A DNA stretch of 64,000 bases from Eonycteris spelaea (lineage: Eukaryota; Chordata; Mammalia; Chiroptera; Pteropodidae): positions 8,781,501 to 8,845,500 of the forward strand of contig PUFA01000003.1 of assembly GCA_003508835.1 (NCBI GenBank), in the 5' to 3' direction. A model generated the notes under the pieces. That model had not been told where the DNA came from. It did no database searches and was given only the letters and a program-made list of their open reading frames with translations. Below are positions 58,813 through 64,000 of the stretch, piece after piece (the first letter of the stretch is position 1; each line of letters starts with the position of its first letter). The position numbers and the translations under genes are program-made.

Positions 58813-61659
58813 CTGGAATAACACCTCCAGCCATTGCAGAATACACTAAATTTATGCTTTGCATCATTCTTGACTCATTAGTTTCGGTTTTTTTGGAAAA
58901 TTTATTTATTCTGTTTCACATTTTGTGTTCTTTAATTGTATTTTTTTTCAAATAAATATAGTAAAGAAATTAAAGTTTTATTATTCCCCATGGTCTCTTG
59001 AAATGCATCTTAATGATTTGCACAGTTGTTTTGTATTCTTAATCCAAAGAGTTATAACTGTTTCATACCTGATTTTGTGGTTGTAATAAAAGACATGAGC
59101 TATGTCTACACTTCCCGGTCTTTGTTCCCTCAGAGCTGCCAAACCATAGAGCAATGGGTTTTTAAAGCTGTTTTTATGTTCTTTTCTGGAGCTGACACCA
59201 GTCATGAAGATATTTGGAGAAAGGGGTGGGGACGTCCCTACATCCCTTAACAGAGAAGCTTTTTAGGAGATTCTGTCACACAATATTGTTAGAGACAGAT
59301 GCATATGCAGATGTCTGGTCTCATCATTGTCATTACCACATCAGTTCTACCATGGGGGATTCACTGTCTACTGCACGCTGGCATTTTTCTCTGGGGTCAT
59401 GTGAGATTAAAAGGAATCGTGACTACAAGGCTGTCCTGAAGGCAGAGAAGCTGCATTTCTGAATAGAGATTTTCAAATTGGGGTACAGTTAAAAACCCTG
59501 GATGGGGTCAAACAAAATCAGTAAGAAGTAAAAGGTTAAAAGACTTAAAAATATTTCGTGATTGTAATAAAATATAGAGACAGATTTGAGAAGTAGTCTG
59601 TGGCTTCTAGTCCTATATATGATTCACTTTTATTGTAAGGACAGTATTTTATATTATTTTACTCTTTCAATTAACAATTCACTAAACTTAGAGAATATAA
59701 TAGATTTGAGTTCACTTAATAGCCACCATTTTTGGTTACTCATATTTTAGCTTTTTGATTAGTTATCAGATTTGATTATTATAATTTTTAAGCTGAATTT
59801 TCTAGTTCTATAGATCACAAATTTCGATTCCATATACATATTAGTCTATACACCTTTTTAAAGATATGTTGTTCTTGAGTAAGCTAGGGAAATGGCTCAT
59901 GAACAATTTATCTGTTTTTTATTTAAAGTGACACACATTCTCGGCTTACAAAATAATATTCTCTCATCCTTTCAATATTCCCCCACTACCAGTTGTACTA
60001 TGTTTTTCATTCCTTCTGTTCCCTTTGTGCATTCAATCTGATTCTATTTCTCATTTACTCATTTTGCTTGGGTATTTAAATGGTGTGCCTCTGCAATGTT
60101 TTGGGGATAAGACTTTTCCAAACCTTCATTATACAGTGTTTGTTCAATAATACCATTTGGTCAGGTTGGAAGAAACATCCCTTTAAGAACATATTTTTAA
60201 ATGGTGCAGCAGATGTTTCTCTCACACAGTCATCCTCCTCTAGAAAGTAAAGGCCCCCAGCCCTGGCAATGCTAGCCAGATATCTTCATTCTTAGAGTGA
60301 TCACTTGGTTGGCACTTTTTAAATGTGGCAGTTAAATCATCCCCACAATGCTTAGGTAAGGTTTAAATGTGAATAAAAAAGGCTCCTACCAATAAATGGG
60401 GGCAAGAAGAGGGGGATTCGGAAAAGGAAGAAGTGCACCTTGTGTGTTCTGTGGGTGGCAGTCCAGATTTTCCCCTACAGTGTTAGCTTCTATTTATAAA
60501 CAAAATATGTCAGGTGATTTTTTTTTTCCATATGCAGATAAATTCTGCCTCTTCCTTTTAACTTTAACACTGTAAAAGTAACATTTATCATTAGAATGTA
60601 TACAAAATAATACATTTTGCTAATACCACTAAGCAACTTTTAGGAAGCGATATGTGAATCCGGTTGATTTTTAAATTTGATGAAACTGTGAATTGGATTT
60701 TCAAAACAGGAGAACATTTCAAAGCATCTGGCTGTTCTTTTTTGTTTTCCTCACTGTTGGTGTAGTACTTACGCCTCCTTTTTTCTGTTGTTTGTGGAGT
60801 TTTTATTTTCTTTTGTTTTTTAATCTTTATTGGCTTAAAAATTTTTTTTTCTTTTTTTTCCTGTTTTCTGGGAGCATATAACATAACAGCTATAAATGAA
60901 AAGTCCTCTAAATATCTCTAATATTTTTAATGTGAGCTAGAGAGTTGCTTAGTATTCATACAGTTGGGATTCTTATATAGACAAGGAAGAAAAACAACAG
61001 ACGGGAACCAAGAAATTGTGATGTTCGATTACCAGTCCTGTGGATTAATTATAAAGGCAAAATAATCCAACTTCACGCAATCACAGTGGTTTAAGAAAAA
61101 AATAGCCCCGTGATTTCACATGAGTGAGCATGTGGAATGTTTTGGGGGTTTGTTTTTAGGATTGAGTTTGGTGATGAAGGTGGGAAAGGTAACAGCTATC
61201 AGTGCTTCACTTTTTTCTTTGTTTTGATAGCTTCTGCCCACTTGTGAACAGGTGATAATGTATGATGCCAATAGCATTGGCTCTGTCCTACCAATTCATC
61301 TGTTCTCTCCATCGTCTTTGTGTGTTTCATTTGTTTTTCTCTCAGCTTCTCTCTTTCAGTACCCCCAGCCAGAATCCAGCTGAAGTGGATGGTCATGCAA
61401 GGAGACTCAGCAGTACCCTTGCAAAACGAGAAACATTTTAGTCCCTGGCTTGTGTTCCTCCGAGCTCTCACCAAGCCCATGACAAAACTACGGCTTTAAT
61501 TTTCCCTCTTATCATCAGTCATTCCTTATTTTTCACTTGGATTTGGTGTCTTATGGTATTCTGTGGGAGAATTAGTGTTTGGCATCGTTCATATTCCCTG
61601 TGCCTTCTGCGCTCGTGGTCCCATGTGGCTATGAAACTGGCCACCCCTTTTATTTTTTG
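58813..61659. other. Presumed intronic sequence, no gene recognised
   Basis: Small low-complexity T-runs lie near 60520, 60850 and 60858. A strong acceptor-like site at 61340-61359 is discussed as a finding. No repeat family was recognised over most of this stretch. Confidence 0.4.
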
Positions 61660-61930
61660 CAGTGTCACTCAAAATGTTTCAGGGACTACCTGTAACAGCA
61701 TTGTCTGGGGTGTTGTTAAAAGGACAGGCATCTAAACCCCATCCCAGACCCACTGAATCAGCATCTCTCTTTCTGGCTTTAAGATGTTAAGGTTAACACT
61801 AATTATGGAGACTAGTCTAGATCTATGCTTCACAACCCAGGGTAGCTTTTTGAAAATCAGAATGGATGGATCTCATCCCCAAGTTTTTAATTTAAAAAGC
61901 CTAGTGTGATTCTACCATACAGCCTATGTT
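61660..61930. repeat. Two MER5-like fragments
   Basis: 'ccatcccagacccactgaat' followed by 'cagcatctctct' is the MER5 core, and a second, weaker copy shows 'cttcacaacccagggtagct' and 'ttttaatttaaaaagcctag'. Both are diverged. Confidence 0.55.
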
Positions 61931-62269
61931 AACAATCGGAAATGAGCTGCAGTTGGAAGGAAAGAACAGAGATTGGTGTTGACAGAGAAGCATTATTTCA
62001 TTGAATTTATCACAGTCCAGGGACTGATCCTCTTTTATAAATTTCAGAAACCAAATCTTTCTCTCAAGGGCGTAATCACATGAACTTAGCTTGTAGAGAC
62101 TGAGCTATAAATAAGAATGCCAGTTTTAGAATTATCATTGTCACTAGGACCAGCATGACTAGTGCATTCTTGCCCAGTAGGCAAGAATCTCCATTGAAAG
62201 AAAAATTATCATCAGAAGTTTGCTCCCTGAATTTCAAGTCAAACTAAGGGAAAATTAGTTGCATAAAAG

Positions 62270-62495
62270 ATATACTGAAGAATTACTGTGTGTCAGGAAC
62301 TCTACTAAAACATTTCACATATATTATTTCACTTAATCTCCCTCAACAACCCTTTGCAGGTATTATTAGCTCTGGTATTATTATTTCTAGATGACAAAAC
62401 GATTTAAAAAGAGAGAAAGAGGCTGTGTAACTTGCTCAATATGGCAGAGCTACCAAGTGATAAAGCTTAAATTCTTGGGCTCTATGACTATGTTA
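62270..62495 (-). repeat. MIR SINE, antisense
   Basis: 'gaattactgtgtgtcaggaa', 'tcacttaatctccctcaaca', 'gtaacttgctcaatatggca' and 'attcttgggctctatgacta' follow reverse-complement MIR order. Confidence 0.85.
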
Positions 62496-64000
62496 TTAGT
62501 AAAAGAAGAACTTTAGAGTTGCTTGGGCCTTTGCCATCTAAGGATGCAATCAGGTGGGTTCAGAATAGCTGCTAGTTGATGGAGAAGAAAGGAATGTTCA
62601 AACTACTGCTTGTGTAGATAGGATGCTTTCAAGTCATGAGTAATTAGGATGAGCAGCCAGTGGTTGGATGAAGAGTGATGCCTTGGGCAGAGTTTGTTGT
62701 TTATTTAACTGACCTCTTTAAAATTGTGATTAAGTGAAATATCTATACAATCAGGTTCTGCTCTCAAAAACACTTTTTAAAGATGTATCACAGCCCTACA
62801 GAAATAGCAAGCCATAAATAATAAGTAGTAATATAGGCATATTTAAATATAGCAGACAAATTTACATATGTCAGCCTCATGGCTGTCCCCATGTCCTGAG
62901 GTGAACTTGTCTCAGAAAGTATGAACGGATTTGGCTTGAACTTCCACTAGCTCCACTCAAGCATATTTTCTGTCATTTTAATGGATTTTCATGGAGCTTA
63001 TAGTTTTCCTGTGCCTCTGTTCTAAGTGTCTTCATCTGTTGAATGCCCAGTCACCAATCCAAGTGTTGTTTCCCAAGTTCAGTGCCCGTTTGCACATGAG
63101 ATCATCTGCTGACTCTTGATCCTTTATCCCCTAAATACCACCAGCTCCAGGTTATGTGTTTAGTAGACTTTGCTGTAGGATTTGGGCAATGGAATTAAAT
63201 TATGAAATAGAAATATTACATGCTCTTGTATTAAAACCCTTAACCATTCTGACAAAAGTCTTAGTTTGTATTTTTAACTTATTCTTCAGCATCTCACCAG
63301 GTGAGAAATAAAGTTATTTTTAAATGTACAGATTTATCTCAAAGTGGTAGATATATACTTGTAAGTCATATTTCTGATTCTCTGTTTTCCTCAATGTATC
63401 TGGTAGGAACTATCAGATTTTTAGCTACTTTTGAAATGTAACCCTTGCTGTCTCAGAAAAGCAAAGCAAAGGGCCATCTTATCTATGAAACAACAGTCCC
63501 TGAAAAACACCTCATCACATGCAAATGTTCCATCCTCCAGTGGTGAATCCAGAAGACAGATAACATAGTTGCAGTTCCTGGTCTTGTGGCTAATATTTTG
63601 AGGCCATTTTAAGTCAGATTGTGTAACCCTAACTCCACAGCAGTGTGGCCGTACCATTCACTGAACAAGACTTGTGAGAAGTTTGTAATCTGTTGCGAGT
63701 GGGAAACTTCAGGGCTCTAGGTATGGAGGACATGATATACCCTTGAACGGACATTTTTCAAAGATAGAACAACTCCGGTATGAGAGACTACTAGTAACAA
63801 AACTTAAATAAACATGTTTGCCCCTCACCATGTTATGGCTTACCGGATTTTGCATATTTGGTAGAAAAAAATAGAAATTTTCTACTGTGGTAAAAAGTAG
63901 CAACTGAATTATGAGATACAAACTAGCAAGCCAGCCTAGAAGAATGATACTTGTTTCACATTAGATGTGACCACTGCTGTAAGCAGGATGGTTACAATGA
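62496..64000. other. Non-coding sequence, nothing recognised
   Basis: No repeat family, splice-bounded exon or RNA gene could be supported to the end of the window. Confidence 0.5.

Noticed and set aside
60693..60881. 62-codon Phe/Leu-rich plus-strand frame
   Set aside because: It is created by T-homopolymer runs.

Overview
The window is nuclear DNA from a placental mammal. It is AT-rich and almost free of long open reading frames, apart from one GC-rich CpG island near 46.6-47.4 kb. It is filled with degraded mammalian interspersed repeats: MIR, L2-like sequence, MER5, Tigger, MaLR (MLT1) LTRs, several ages of L1, and a few endogenous retroviral LTRs. I see no Alu, B1/B2, CanSINE, equine ERE or ruminant BovA/BovB. 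The younger L1 copies have 3' UTRs of the Laurasiatherian type. The antisense copy at 14.7-16.4 kb carries wording I associate with bat L1s, and there is no recent tRNA-derived SINE. A bat, perhaps pteropodid, is therefore my best guess, but this is inference from remembered repeat consensus sequences, not a database result.

Layout. 0-9 kb: a 5'-truncated processed pseudogene of proteasome ATPase PSMC1 whose tail decays into a purine microsatellite, an old L1, a MaLR-like LTR, a Tigger element and MIR/L2 fragments. 9.7-11.2 kb: a 5'-truncated sense L1 bounded by a 13-bp target-site duplication. It contains a nested fragment resembling the U6 snRNA 5' end with its own 12-bp duplication, and it ends in an apparent 3' transduction. 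12.5-20.9 kb: MIRs, antisense L1s with an internal 132-bp imperfect palindrome, an MLT1 LTR and L2-like repeats. 22.5-28.8 kb: L1ME/L1M, MIR, a large GT/GA microsatellite and a possible LTR. 29.2-32.0 kb: an LTR cluster with two solo LTRs of one family (4-bp target duplications) and, between them, a betaretrovirus-like LTR. 32.5 kb: a near-perfect 27-bp-stem hairpin. 37-38.6 kb: Tigger inside L1. 52.9-57.9 kb: a long antisense L1 interrupted by two MLT1 LTRs and reaching its 5' UTR.

Genes. The only good evidence for a functional gene is the CpG island, preceded by an alternating GT tract. It holds an ATG in strong context at 47166 followed 31 nt later by a consensus splice donor. This suggests a plus-strand gene whose first intron fills the rest of the window, but I could not identify the gene, and the opposite strand also has a donor-like site. 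No complete protein-coding gene, CRISPR array, operon or new molecular system is visible. The most interesting observations are products of retrotransposition.
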